From Parasponia andersonii (lineage: Eukaryota > Streptophyta > Magnoliopsida > Rosales > Cannabaceae): a stretch of DNA of 64,000 nt. The notes under the pieces are model-generated. The model saw nothing but the letters and a program-made list of their open reading frames with translations, made no database searches and was not told where the DNA came from. Numbering within the stretch: position 1 is the stretch's first letter; the number at the start of each line of letters is the position of its first letter. Positions 12,245 through 24,527 of this stretch are shown piece by piece. A program made the translations under genes and the position numbers. The stretch is from positions 71,531 to 135,530 of the forward strand of contig JXTB01000239.1 of the NCBI GenBank assembly GCA_002914805.1, in the 5' to 3' direction.

Positions 12245-12640
12245 TGCGAATCAACTTCTTAATTATGCTACCATTAAACTTGCAACAATTAGATCTCTTA
12301 CATTGTCTATCTCTTGTGAGTTTAAGGCACTATTGGCTTGGTACTCTTCTTCAATATTAGTCATAGATTGATCATTTGTACAATAGTCAGGATTATTCCT
12401 AATTTTCTCAAAATGAAGATCATGTTCAGCATGTCTCTGAATGTAATTATGTAATGTTATTGTAGTAATCACTATTTTCACTTTTGTGGTGAATGGATAA
12501 CTAGACATGTCTCTTAATATATATATATATTTTTTTTCAACATTCCAAAAGTATGTTCAATGATTCTTGTAAGAGAAGAATGTACTTGGTTGAATACCTC
12601 TTTATAACTTCTAGGTTGGGGATCATTTTGAAATTATGAA
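12245..12640 (-). pseudogene. PIF/Harbinger transposase (HARBI1-like DDE nuclease) C-terminal fragment
   Basis: Read on the minus strand, the DNA encodes a stretch like EVFNQVHSSLTRIIEHTFGM followed, after a break rich in ATATAT, by an open frame (12508-12263) with KVKIVITTITLHNYIQRHAE. These are the conserved C-terminal segments of plant Harbinger nucleases (the RT-F-G and LHN-I blocks). The N-terminal two thirds are missing, and the break near 12520 contains an AT repeat and a frame change. It is a relic without function. Confidence 0.7.
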
Positions 12641-12657
12641 AAATGATAGCTTTGACC

Positions 12658-12661
<4 letters not shown>

Positions 12662-12688
<27 letters not shown>

Positions 12689-12742
12689 GTAATTATCCTA
12701 AGTTTTAGCCACAAGCTAATATATATATATATATATATATAT
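12662..12742. repeat. Two (AT)n microsatellite tracts
   Basis: Runs of alternating AT at about 12662-12690 and 12719-12742 are separated by about 30 bases of unique sequence. Confidence 0.9.
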
Positions 12743-13267
12743 TATAAAATAATTCAAAAAGACCAAAAATAATTCTTAAAATGAAAAGACAAGATAAAGA
12801 CTGGAAAACATACAAGTGAACACTGTGTTTAATGGTAGATGTGGCTGGGGTAGAATCTTCGACGAGATGATAAGTTTTGGGGCGATGTGGCTGGGATAGG
12901 TTTTGGTGGTTATGGCCAGGCCAGTGCCTGCTGGTTAACTCCAGATACAGAGATAAAGAGGTTTAGGGCAACACCATATTTGATCGTGAAATTGAAAAGG
13001 AGAAGACACCTTAAAAAGGTCGGGTTAATTGTAATTGTCAGATTTAAGTGCAAACATTTTTGTTTGTCTTAATATTCATTAAGGTTGGTAGGAGATTGTC
13101 GTGTAATCTAAAACCTGAAGCTGTGGGGGACCAGCTTAGGCTTTTAGCTTTAGCTGGGACTAAATTCTTTAAAAACACTTTTAATATTTTTTCCCAAACA
13201 CCTTTATACTCAAAATTTTTTGAAAAAAATGTTTTTAGCTTCCCAAAAAGCTTAATCAAAAAGGCCC

Positions 13268-13594
13268 TTAATCTTATGATTCTCAACTTGAGAGAGCTTC
13301 AGATTTTATCCAAATTTATAACTGCAAAAATATTAAAAAAATGCAAATAATATATCTTTCTTTCCCTTTAAATCATTTTATTCAATTTATTTTTTTTTTA
13401 AATATCATTTCAAATGTCATCACATGCTCTTCTTGTATTATGTATGTTTTCCATTGGAAATTTAACTACATCTTCGCGATTTGAACATTATAGGACCGAA
13501 TTGTAATGAATCAGGAAATTCAAGGGTTTAATTGCTAAAATTAGAACTTTAGGACCAAATTGTAATAGTTTAGAGATAATTTGTTGTTAGGTTT
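13268..13594. other. AT-rich spacer
   Basis: No gene seen. Two similar phrases, TAGGACCGAATTGTAAT and TAGGACCAAATTGTAAT, recur about 60 bases apart near 13490-13570, typical of degenerate dispersed repeats. Confidence 0.4.
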
Positions 13595-14410
13595 AATAAT
13601 ATAAGAATACCCTCACTTTTAACTTTTTTTGCAAAAAATATCCTGACTCTTAAACTTCTACAAATCAATAATCTCATTTTTGAAATTATGCAAATTAATT
13701 CTCTCGTATTTATTATTTCTATAAATTATTATCGTCACTTTTGAATTCTACAAATTAATACCGTAATATTTACAATTTTTACAAATTAATACCCTCAACT
13801 TTTGTCTTTTGTTTTTTTTTTTTTTGTAAATTTACACTATAAGTAAATTAAAAGATGCAAACACTTATTACTAACTTATTAAAAACTTTTAGACATTAAT
13901 ATATTATCATAAATTATTTTATAACTAATTTTTTTGGTTAATTGTGAAAAAACAAAAAAAATTACTTCTCATGTTTCCTTTTTTTTTTTTTTTTTTACAA
14001 TTAACTATTTTTACCTCTTTTTCTAATTTTTTATTTTTCTTTTTTAAATGAAAAGTTAAATAATCTAATTATCAAATTGTTCAGAAATCTTATTATTATT
14101 TAATAAGTTTTCATTAAGTAAATAAGGGTTACTACCATCTTTTTATTGTAAAAAACAACTAATTAGGTATCAAAGGTAGAAATTTATAGGAATTTCAAAT
14201 GTTAGAATATTAATTTATAAGAATTTTAATTGTCAAAGTGTTAATTTATAAAATTCAAAAATAAAGTTATTATTTCATAAAAATTAAAAAATAAGGGTAT
14301 TATCTTACGAAAATTAAAAAATAATGATTTTATTTTACAGAAATTCAAAAGTTAGGATATTTTTTATAAAAAAGTTAAAAATTATGATATTTTTATGTCA
14401 TTATTCCTCA
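13595..14410. repeat. Foldback (long imperfect inverted-repeat) element with repeated arms
   Basis: The left arm (about 13595-13800) and the reverse complement of the right arm (about 14165-14410) align. For example AACTTTTTTTGCAAAAAATA on the left pairs with AACTTTTTTATAAAAAATAT on the right. Each arm is built of degenerate 40-45 bp repeats around CTACAAATTAATACC. The AT-rich loop is about 360 bases. No coding capacity. Confidence 0.6.
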
Positions 14411-14729
14411 GTGTGATTAACTCTTTTTTGTTACAAGGAAGAAAATTTTGAATTTATTTTAGGGTAAACAATATTAAATTGGAGAATTTACTTATTTATT
14501 TTATAATATGCTCATATACTAAAATTTATAACAATTAATCAAAATTATACCACAAAGCTTGGAAAAGAAAAAAACATGCCCTAATGGCCTAGCGTATTGT
14601 AGTTCATGCATTACGCCTTTGATTTCATTCCTCTGGTTCTTACTTCTTCTTCGCCGTCTTCTTTGCTAAAAGGCTTTTCTTCTAATCCTTCTTTGTGCCC
14701 TCTAACCTGGGTCTTCTTCTTCCACAACT
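14411..14729. other. Spacer before the duplicated leader
   Basis: AT-rich, then C/T-rich from about 14630 (repeated CTTCTTC). The latter may be the transcription-start area of the RPC6 pseudogene locus. No gene seen. Confidence 0.35.
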
Positions 14730-16643
14730 GTATTAGCCACCGCCGCCACCGCTAGCCCATCTCAGCCTCCCACTCCTCTCACTGTGAGTTTTTATTTGTT
14801 CATTTTATTCATATCGAATTTAAGGGTGTAATAGATCTTTTAATGGCACACTCGCCTCTGCTGCTTAATCCCTTCCTCAGGGACTTGGCTATGAATGCAC
14901 GCCATTGTCTTTCTCAGTATCTCCATTTTCCACGATCTCACTTATTCGGTATCGGTAGCCCCTGTCACCAGGTTCCGCCAAGGGGGGGCAAGTAATGGCC
15001 CCCTAAAATTTTTTCAATTGATTTTCTCAGTACTATTTGAAATTTTATTTTCTATTTTGGCCCTTTTTGAGATTTTTATTCTAGTTTTATCTCTATTTCA
15101 ATATGTGAGATATTATTTTCATTATACTCTTTTAATTTATTTATTTCATAATTTAGTACAATATAAAATTTTATTCTACTTTAGTCCCCTTCCGACTTTT
15201 ATTCTAGTTTTATTCTTATATAAGATGTGAATTATCACTCTTTTTTTTCCCCTCAATTTAATATTTACTTAATTTTTAACTTTTATTTTTTATTTAATTT
15301 TCTAACCTAAAATTGAGAGAAAGAAATTAAGATTGGGAAATTTTTTCTTTATTTTCAATGACTCCAAATCTATATGATAATCAAGACATATATAAGTGTG
15401 GCAACCTATATACAGGTTGTCAATCTAGTAGACAACGTATGTATAGGTATTTTTTTTAGCTATTGGATCACTATTAGATAGTGATTTTACGATTATAATG
15501 ATATATATGAAAAGATATACATTATTAATGTTATTTCTTTTTCTTACTTTTTACTATTAAAAAAATGCATGATAAATTTTAATTGGTCAAAACGATACCT
15601 ATATATAGGTAAAAAAAAAAAAGAATATCTACTAGATTAGTGCTTATATATATATATAACTACAAAGTATGGTATATTTTATACTTATCTTTTTTAATTA
15701 AAATTTTAATTAGTTTATAATTTGTATGTTTATAAAGATTTCATAAATATAAGAATTTCATTTTTGATAATATGACACGTAAAGCTCTTTTAAAATATGA
15801 AAATTTATCGAACATATTTTTATTGTCATTTGGACGCACTATTATACATTCAAATACTTTTTTTTATATTATTATTGTATAAAAAAATTATTTTCGCCCC
15901 AACTGAAAAAATGTTCTGGCTCTGCCGGTGTCTATCACCTTTCGTTTCTCTTCATTCGATGTCGTTTTCCTTGATTTATTATTATTATCATTATTATTAT
16001 TATTGTTATTAAGTAATTAATTAATTTTATTTTACTCTTCCTTTCATTCTTAAGCTGGGTTCTTTCTAGTTTGGCCATACGGGGGTATATGGGTGATTAA
16101 ATTGAATTTTGCTCGGATGTCTTTGATGGAGACAAACTTTTGGTCGTTTATGGAAACTGTATAGACCTGAGCTGTGCATAAAAAGTGTTTGATGAAACGG
16201 CTGAGAGGAAATAAATGTTATATCAGTTTATTTGGGTGTTTACTGTCTGACACAAATTTGAGTATTACAGTTTCTAACCCTAAACATTGGAATAGCTATT
16301 GAATTACATGGCTAGGATGAGGGGAAAAAGACCCTCAAATATTGTTACCAAACGAACTTTCAAGTATTTAGAAATTTACAATCGTATCCTTGTTTTCTTG
16401 TTAGAGTCCTATTATTAGGAAAGTTTGTTTTCAAATCTTATACCAAACAGTATTTTGTCTCACGTTCTTCCATTTTTTTTGAATTGATGTGATTGATTGA
16501 GAAAAGAACCCAGAGAAGGCTTTGGATTAAAAGCCCATTTGTGACATTGTGTTAACATCTAGAGAAAATTAGGTTGAATAGCTTTCTAGTTAAATTGTCA
16601 ATGAATTTTCTATTGTTATTTAATTTTCTTTTGCTCCAAACAG
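14730..16643 (+). repeat. Second copy of the LOLITA 5' UTR exon and leader intron, now in front of the RPC6 pseudogene
   Basis: The copy resembles 6880-7510 in collinear blocks: the exon end CTCACT|GTGAGTTTT, then CTGCTGCTTAATCCCTTCC, then TTTGATGGAGA and TTATATCAGTTTATTT, and AAAGTTTGTTTTCAAA near 16420. A 0.96 kb hAT-like insertion interrupts it. Its predicted intron (donor at 14784) would end at the acceptor CTCCAAACAG (16643), one base before the RPC6-like ATG at 16645. After about 16460 the similarity to LOLITA fades. This is therefore a partial segmental duplication, or a shared leader, feeding a different coding sequence. Confidence 0.7.
14970..15931. mobile_element. hAT-like non-autonomous insertion
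   Basis: The insertion is defined by its absence from the paralogous LOLITA intron. Ends read AGGTTCCGCCAAGGGGGG and TTCTGGCTCTGCCGGTGT. The right end reversed (ACACCGGCAGAGCCAGAA) resembles GGAGCCAGAA-type hAT termini. Flanks CTGTCACC (14962-14969) and CTATCACC (15932-15939) match at 7 of 8 bases, the hAT target size. The interior is AT-rich with no transposase. Confidence 0.5.
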
Positions 16644-16644
16644 A

Positions 16645-16823
16645 ATGAGCCGGTAGCAAGGTCCTTCATCCCTTAAACGTAAACACCCAGATTCTAATTC
16701 ACGATTAGATTCCCTGTTTGAACAAGAGCGTGTCTTATATAATGTTATCAAAAGCAAGCACGATTTAGGAATCTAGTCAAAAGACTTGAAGCGAGAGACG
16801 AAAAAACTTCCTGATAGTATGTT
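16645..16823 (+). pseudogene. RNA polymerase III subunit RPC6 (C34) pseudogene, N-terminal part
   Basis: From the ATG at 16645 one frame encodes an RPC6-like N-terminus with SSLKRKHPDSNSRLDSLFEQ and ERVLYNVIKSKHDLGI, then KDLKRETKKLPDS. Two TAG stops interrupt it at codons 4 and 44. The frame stops at codon 59 (ATG) where an LTR has inserted, duplicating ATGTT; it resumes at 35009. In its family this protein is a winged-helix subunit of the Pol III C82-C34-C31 heterotrimer needed for initiation. The coding region shows no introns across about 238 codons, so it may be a retrocopy, but I cannot tell whether the parent gene is also intronless. Confidence 0.82.
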
Positions 16824-17109
16824 TGATTACTCTATAAAAATAGAGTTATTTGGCATATTTTTGAGTCTTAAGATAGTTGTTTTAAAGGATTAAATTGTCT
16901 AGTTTAGGTACTTTTCTTTATTTTATTTTGGTTTGTGGTGTTTCTCATGTTCAAAAATCTAATGCAGTTAATAACTATTTTATTTCTGGTAATTTATATA
17001 GTAGAAATACTGAATTTATAACTTGAGTTTTGATGAATTTAAATAGCAGCATCTTTGAAGGAAGACTGAACTTAAGTCAAGACTGTGAGTAACTTTGCTG
17101 CAGCAATGC

Positions 17110-19827
17110 TGTAATACCTCCTAGTTTAACCATATTATTATATACAGTCAAACTATGAAGTATTATTTTTTCTTAAACATTATCTTTTGTTTTGATAAAA
17201 AGGTGGGCAAATTTTGAACTTTCTAAAACCTTTAAACAAAAGCAACTGCATGACATTTTTTGTTAAAAGTATCTTTACAAAAAGTACAATCAAAAGTGGC
17301 TTTCAGCAATCTATTTTGCCATCAATAGTAGTATTTACATTACACCAAAATATCTCGAAACAAAAATGTCGCCCATAGATCAAGCTCGTCTACATTTGTA
17401 TGATCATGGCGACAAAAGGCAAGCTAGGCAACCAGCTAGTCAATACCAAAATATATCTCCTCATCTGTATCACAAAACTAAAATGAGCTAAAACTCAGTA
17501 AGTAAAAACTATGCATGCTTATGAATGCTTTAAAATCTCATAAAGTTCCCATTGTACCCTTTTTCTTTCTTAAACATTTGAGTCCATGCATTTTCCTTAA
17601 AAATTATTCTTAGTTGGGCCCCTTAGCACATTGTTTGTCCTGTAAGTCGATAGGCCGTGATAACATTAGGCGGAAACTTTAGCCAAGAGTAAAAATAAAG
17701 TGCGACCGTCGTGTGAGGTTTTTTTTTGAAAACTCATTCCCTCATCAAAAGGGCATCCCACACCGCACTAATATTGTCCCGCATCAACGAGACATATTAT
17801 AGGATCCACAAATCCCGCTTCAACAGGAGAGTATGCATCAACAGACTTACCTATCCAGCTCCGACAGACTAACAATTGCCATTAAAACTTATCTTATAAA
17901 ATTAGTACAATGGTACTCACTTTCAAATACTCTTATAATAAAAGTCTCCATTTGCATGCAAAACATGCCATGCACATGTCATTTCATAACTTTCAGGAAT
18001 AAGTAAGTTTCACATAAATACATCTTCTATATAGTTCTTGTGATGCAGTTGTAAGTCTTTACTTACCTCGTGTCCTGAATAGGAACTGATAGTGGAAAGA
18101 GTCAATATCCTCTAGAGATTGGTGTACTAATCATCTGTCATAAATTACTATTATTCAAGATACACATTTTACAAAAAAAGAATGCATTAAGATACTTGAA
18201 CAAGATCGAAACAACAACTTTCACCAAATTAGGAAACTTTATCTTAAAATGACTCGAAAGTATATAAATCACTTAAGGTACTTGGTAGTCAATAACTAGC
18301 ATTGAAAAACTGTTCAAAGTTATTTAAAATATGAATGCTAGTTCATTAGCACAAAATGATCCAAAATGACACATAATTTTATAAAAACAAGTTCATTTGC
18401 TCCTAAATGGTGCTATTTCATTTTAAAAACATTTGGACAGCACCTCCCCTATTTTAGGGACATTCCTACATGATTAAAATCATGGTTTTAAACCTACCAT
18501 AACAATTAACAATCCAATTCCCACATATACACAATAAAGAGAATCATTTGGAACAACCTAAGTGCATTTGAATTCCTTTCAATCTTTTACAAAGTTTAAA
18601 CGATTTTTATACTTATGTGCCATCATAACCAGCCATCAAAAAAGTGTAATAACTAATAGAATCAATAAAATATATACTATAAGTTTAAGAAATCAGATTA
18701 CAAATATGGAAAACTTAATCTACCACACATCAAAACACTTAAATCCATAAATAGCAATCTTTGGGGCCTTAGGTTTAACTTTAATCCTCCACCTAAATTT
18801 TATATTTTCAGTGATATATAAGGTTCCTAGGATCATTATTCACTAAATAATTACTTTGGTTTAAGGGCTAACACAAAAGAAATTAACTATAAGTTCAAAA
18901 TCATATATAATGCTCACTTTGACTAGTTTGAGTTTTTGTTGGAGTTCTTGCCTTCTACCTCCACCAAACTGACTCTCTAGGCTTAGAATTAGATTTTTGG
19001 ACTTAAGAAGACCTGAAGAAATCATTATTTAAGTGGGAATAAGTAGAGAATTGAAATTAAAGGACAAGAGTTAGAAAGAAGAACTTAATAGAATTACCTT
19101 GACTAATTTTGGTGTATCTTGCTTTCTAGGGCTCCAATTTGAGTTCTACCAATTAGAAACTCTTGGAAATGTTTGAAGGAAGTTGAGAGAAGTCAGAAAA
19201 AAGCATTGGAGAGTTTTAGGTCGTGGCTGAAGAGAAAGGGAAAGCAAATGACCAGATTTGATCCAAAATCAATACTTAATGGCTAAGAAAAGGTATAACT
19301 TAAATTCTAAGGGGTATTTTGGGTATTTTACATATTACTTTCCATGTGTCCAGCTCTAAAATATTCTTACTATACTCACCACGTTACTGGTCACTCCTAT
19401 ACACCCAAGTATAGCCAAAGTTGGTGAATCCTGCCTTAGAAAGTGAAAACTAGTCATACTTTGACTTATGATCCTATATGGCCAATCTTATTGTAATTTG
19501 GTAGAACCTACCCCCATAACCAATCATTAAGCATAAAAATAAGTCAATTACACTCAAATTAACCATGCAAACATAGTATTACTTTCATAATTATATTCTT
19601 TATTCTTTTTGTACACCGGGCTCTCTCTCTCTGAGGGTATTGAACCTTTACACTGCATTGGGACACTTCGACAATCATTAGTGTAATAACATGTATGTAA
19701 ATACACATAACATAATGAATGAATATGTTACTACAAAACTAGTATTAACGACTTCTAGATACCTAATATGCAATTAGAACATATTTATTATTGACTCAAT
19801 ATGCATGTGAGAATCTTGGGCACCACA
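17110..19827 (-). repeat. 3' LTR of the Tekay-like element
   Basis: 2,718 bp, starting TGTAATACC and ending CACCACA on the plus strand. It aligns over its whole length with 24528-27306. Just outside its right border the minus strand reads AAAGAGGGGAGAAT, a polypurine tract. Confidence 0.9.
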
Positions 19828-19866
19828 ATTCTCCCCTCTTTATAAAATTTCATCCTCGAAATTTGC

Positions 19867-22800
19867 TTACCCAAATAGGTGTGGATACTTAGTTTTCATC
19901 TCTTTCTCTCTTTCCCATGTGGCCTCTTCCACTTCATGGTTCTTCCACAATACTTTGACCAAAGAGATTTTCTTGCTTCTAAGTTCTTTTTCTTTTGTAT
20001 CCAAAATCTTCACTGGATGTTCCTCATAACTCACATCTTGATTTAGCTCCAATTGCTCAAAATTCAAAACATGTGAAGGATTTGAAATGTACCTTTTTAA
20101 CATAGAGACATGAAATAAATTGTGTACATTCGACAATGATGGCGACAAAGCGAGTCTATAGGTAACATCTCTAACTTTTCCGAGTATCTCAAAAGGACCT
20201 ACATATCTGGGACTTAGCTTTCCTTTCTTCCCAAACCTCATGATTCCTTTCATGGGAGCAACCTTCAGAAATACTTTATCTCTAACATTAAATTCTAGTT
20301 TTCTTCTTTGAGGATCTGAATAACGTTTCTGTCTACTTTGAGCAGCTAGTATCCTTTTTCGAATCTTTTCTGCTACCTCATTTGTCTCTCTTATTAATTC
20401 TGGACCCAGAAATTTTCTCTCCCCCATCTCGTCCCAATGAATAGGAGATCTACACTTTCTTCCGTACAATGCTTCATATGGGGGCATTTCAATGGAAGCT
20501 TGGTAACTATTATTGTAAGCAAATTCTATAAGTGGCAAGTATTTGCTCCAAGATCCATGGAAATCCAACATACAAGCTCTAAGCATGTCTTCAATGGTCT
20601 GTATAGTCCTCTCTGATTGCCAATCAGTTTGAGGATGAAAAGCTGTACTAAATGCCAATTTTGTACCCATTGCCTCTTGAACACTCCTCCAAAATTTTGA
20701 AGTAAATCTAGAATCTCGATTAGAAATGATAACTTTTGGAACACCATGTAGTCTCACAATCTCCTGTACATATAACCAAGCAAACTAGTCCAAGTTATAG
20801 GTTATTCTAACTGGAAAAAACTGGAAGAAAATGAGCTGATTTGGTATATCTATCCACAATCACCCAAATAGCATCATGTCCCTTAGTTGTCTTAGGAAGT
20901 CCAACAACAAGATCCATAGCAATATCTTCCCATTTCCATTCGGGTATGTTCAAAGGCTTTAATTTCCCAGCAGATCTTTGATGTTTAGCTTTGATTTGCT
21001 GGCATGTGAGATACTGCTCTATAAACTCAACCACATCTTTTTTTATACCAGGCCACCAGTAATACATCTTTAAGTCTCTATACACTTTTGTAGTGCCAGG
21101 ATGCACAGAGTAGGGAGTGGTATGAGCTTCCGTCAATATGTCCTTTCTAACAATTCCACTAGGCACACACAATCTATTTCCATATCTGATTACACCATCA
21201 CCAGAAATTTGGAAGGCCATCTCTTTTTCAAATTCTTTCTCACTCTTTAAATTCATCATATAGGGATCTATATTCTGTCATTGTTTGATTTTCTCTAAAA
21301 TTGTTGGTTGAAGAGTAAGAGTTGCCAATCTTTCTGTTAAACCTGTAGGCACAATCTCTAACTCTAACTTATGTAAATCCATTAAAAGATGTTTCATGTC
21401 AACATGCTTAACAGTCATAGTAGCCAATGATTTCCTACTTAGAGCATCGGCAACCATATTAGCTTTTCCTGGATGATAGTTAATCTCACAGTCATAATCT
21501 TTTACCAGTTCAAGCCATTTTCTTTGTCTCATATTCAGTTCTTTTTGGGTAAAGAAGTACTTTAGACTCTTGTGATCTGTGTAGATCTCACACTTCTCCC
21601 CATAGAAGATAGTGTCTCCAAATTTTCAGTGTAAAGACAACTACTGCTAGCTCTAAATCATGAGTAGGATACTTCTTTTTATATTCCTTCAATTGCCTAG
21701 CGACATAAGCAATGACTTTGCCATTTTGTATTAGAATATATTCTAGACCATTCTTTAAGGCATCACTATAAACAACAAATCCTCCTGATCCGGATGGTAT
21801 TGAAAGTATAGGGGCTGTTATGAAACGATGCTTCAACTTCTCAAAACTCCTTTCACAATTTTCGTTCCAATTAAACTTCACATTCTTCCTTGTTAAATGA
21901 GTCAATAGAGAAGCTAGCTTTGAGAAACCTTCAACAAAATGTCTATAATAACCCGCTAATCCCAAGAAACTACGAATCTCAGAAACATTTGTAGGTCTTG
22001 ACCAATTGCTTACAATTTTAACTTTCGTTGGACACATAGAAATACCATTTTCAGAAACCACGTGACCAAGGAAGATAACTTTCTCTAACCAGAATTCGCA
22101 CTTCTTAAACTTAGCATACAACTGCTTTTCTCTAAGAATTCTCAATACGGTCCTCAAATGTTCCATATGCTCCTCTTGTGAGCGTGAGTAAATCAGAATA
22201 TCATCGATGAAAACTATAACGAATTTATCTAAGAAATCTTTAAACACTCTATTCATCATGTCTATAAAAGCAGCTGGGGCATTAGTTAATCCAAAGGGCA
22301 TTACTAAAAACTCATAGTGTCCATATCTGGTTCTAAAAGCTATTTTTGGAATATCTTCCTCCTTAATTTTTAACTGGTGGTAACCTGATCTTAAGTTAAT
22401 CTTTGAAAACACAGAAGCTCCTTGTAGTTGATCAAACAAATCATCAATCATGGGAAGCGGATACTTGTTTTTGATTGTGACCTTATTCAGCTCCCTATAA
22501 TCAATGCAAAGCCTCATAATCCCATCTTTCTTCTTTACAAACAAAACCGGAGCACCCCATGGTGAAAAGCTTGGGCGAATAAAACCTTTGCTTAATAACT
22601 CTTGTAACTATATTTTCAGTTCCTTTAACTCTGCCGGAGCCATTCTATAAGGTGCTTTCGAAATAGGAGTCGTACCGGGCAATAAGTTAATAACAAACTC
22701 TATCTCTCTATCAGGTGGTAACTGAGACAAATCTTCAGGAAATACATCTAGAAATTCACTCACTACTGGCACTTCTTCAGGCTTCACTTTTAACTCTTCT

Positions 22801-24401
22801 CTAGTATCCATTATGTTGGCCAAGTAATCCATGCATCCCTATTCTAGTAACTTCCTTGCTTTTATTGAGGAGATTATTGGAATCATCGAATTTCCACTAG
22901 TACCAACAAAAGTGAACTTCTCTGTACTTGGTGGCTGAAACACTACCCTATTCAAATAGCAATCAATAGTAGCATGGTATTTTGATAACCAATCCATACC
23001 TAAGATAACTTCAAAATCTTGCATATCCAATATTATCAAATCTACACACAAGTCTTTACCAGCTATTTGGATTGGACATGCCTTGAAAACTTGATCAGAA
23101 CATAAAACTTCTCCTAATGGAATGGTTACACAATATTTGAAATTCAAGTACTCTGGTGTTTTAACCAATTTTCTCACAAATGCAGGTGATGCAAATGAAC
23201 GTGTAGCCCCTGAATCTATTAATGTATGAATAGGAATACCAAAGATAAAAATCTCACCTGCTACAACAGATGGGTTCGCCTCGGCATCTTCTTTGGTCAT
23301 TGTATATACGCGAGCTGAGACTTTTTTCTGCTCATCTGTAGCATTCGGACAATTCTTTGCATAGTATCCAGATTTTCCACACAAGAAGCAAGCACCAGAA
23401 CCCATTAGACATTCTCCACGATGAGTCTTCCTGTATTTAGGACAAACAGTCCTCTGGGTTGTAGTTGATTGTATCTGTTGGCCTGTTGCTTGGTGTTTCT
23501 GTGGCTCTTGTCTTTCTCTTTGATTCTGTTGCCACTTTCTTTCATTTCCACTAGCCCCTGATTGAGAACCTCCTCCAATGGTTGTATTTCTCCTTGACAT
23601 ATTAATATTCCTATGAATTTCCTGAGCTCTTATAACCCTTAGCTCGGCCTCTTCTGCTTCAAGAGCTTTGTCTGCTACCTCAGCATATGGCATATCTTTA
23701 TGAGCAGATATTTTAACATCCCTATAAAAATCTGCCTTGAGGCCTTGAAGGAACTGGTTTACTTTTAGCTCATTAGTACTCACCATGTGCGGAGTAGATC
23801 GGAATAACTCTTCAAATTTCTTTATGTAGTCACTAACAGACATACTTCCCTGTTTCAGATTAACAAACTCAACAGCTTTCAACATCCTATGTGCATTGCT
23901 GAAATATTTTCTGTAGAATATTTCCTTAAACTGCTCCCAAGTAAGCCTGGTAGTGTCAGTGATAGACTTCATAGAATCCCACCAGTGTCTAGCATCCATC
24001 TGGAACATAAAAGTGACACATGAAACTTTTTTCTCATCAAAGATTCTAATGTAATCAAAAATACCCTCAATACTCCTAACCCACTCTTCTGCAAGCAGTG
24101 GATCGGTTTCACCCTTGAAAGCTGGAGGCTTATTCTTTCTAAACCTCTCACAAGCGGGTTCATAATTTTTTTGTTTGACTATGGCCTATGGTAGTGCTTG
24201 ATCTTCACGCCTTTCCTCCCTTTCTATAAGCCTTTCTAACTGTCTTCCTATAACAACATCCTTGTTGATCTCATTTTCAATAGCACTTGTCTTATCATCC
24301 CTTCGCTCACTAGTTTGACCCTTAGGCCTTGGCATGATTCCCTGTATAGTTTCCATTTCACTTACATCCATGCATAACAGCCAATAATAAAGACATAACA
24401 T
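19867..24401 (-). pseudogene. gag-pol polyprotein of the Tekay-like element, inactivated
   Basis: Minus-strand pieces in order: gag with a zinc knuckle and protease with DSGA (24401-22839), reverse transcriptase with FIDD plus RNase H (22832-21588), RNase H end and integrase zinc region (21532-20807), integrase core and chromodomain (20757-19867). In-frame stops fall near 24183, 22838, 22606, 21278 and 20780, and a one-base frameshift lies near 21600. Key residues are also lost: the zinc knuckle reads CFLCGKSGYYAKNC with Tyr where His is expected, the first catalytic Asp of reverse transcriptase is Asn ([10 protein letters not shown]), and one integrase zinc Cys is Tyr (EQYLTCQQ). The element cannot move by itself. 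Confidence 0.88.
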
Positions 24402-24499
24402 ATGGCATCAAATTTAATGCTAACATAGGAAATTAAAACTTACTGGTTGAATGAGCTTTTTGTCACATGATTATACCTATGTAGACAGTCTTCAGAAAC

Positions 24500-24527
24500 G
24501 ATTAAACCTCCACTCTGATATCAATAC
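24500..24527 (-). other. Primer-binding site of the Tekay-like element
   Basis: On the minus strand, directly after the 5' LTR, the DNA reads TTGATATCAGAGTGG, close to the TGGTATCAGAGC complement of initiator Met tRNA used by most plant Gypsy elements. Confidence 0.7.

Larger units (their letters stand above)
11591..13267 (-). mobile_element. Decayed PIF/Harbinger transposon
   Basis: The left end reads AGGCTAGTTTGGTAAAGC; the right end, reverse-complemented, reads GGGCCTTTTTGATTAAGC. These are imperfect inverted ends of the PIF/Harbinger kind. Both sides carry TTA (11588-11590 and 13268-13270), the 3-bp target duplication of this superfamily. A fragment of Harbinger transposase lies inside on the minus strand. 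Internal tandem duplication and AT microsatellites show decay. Exact borders are inferred. Confidence 0.55.
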
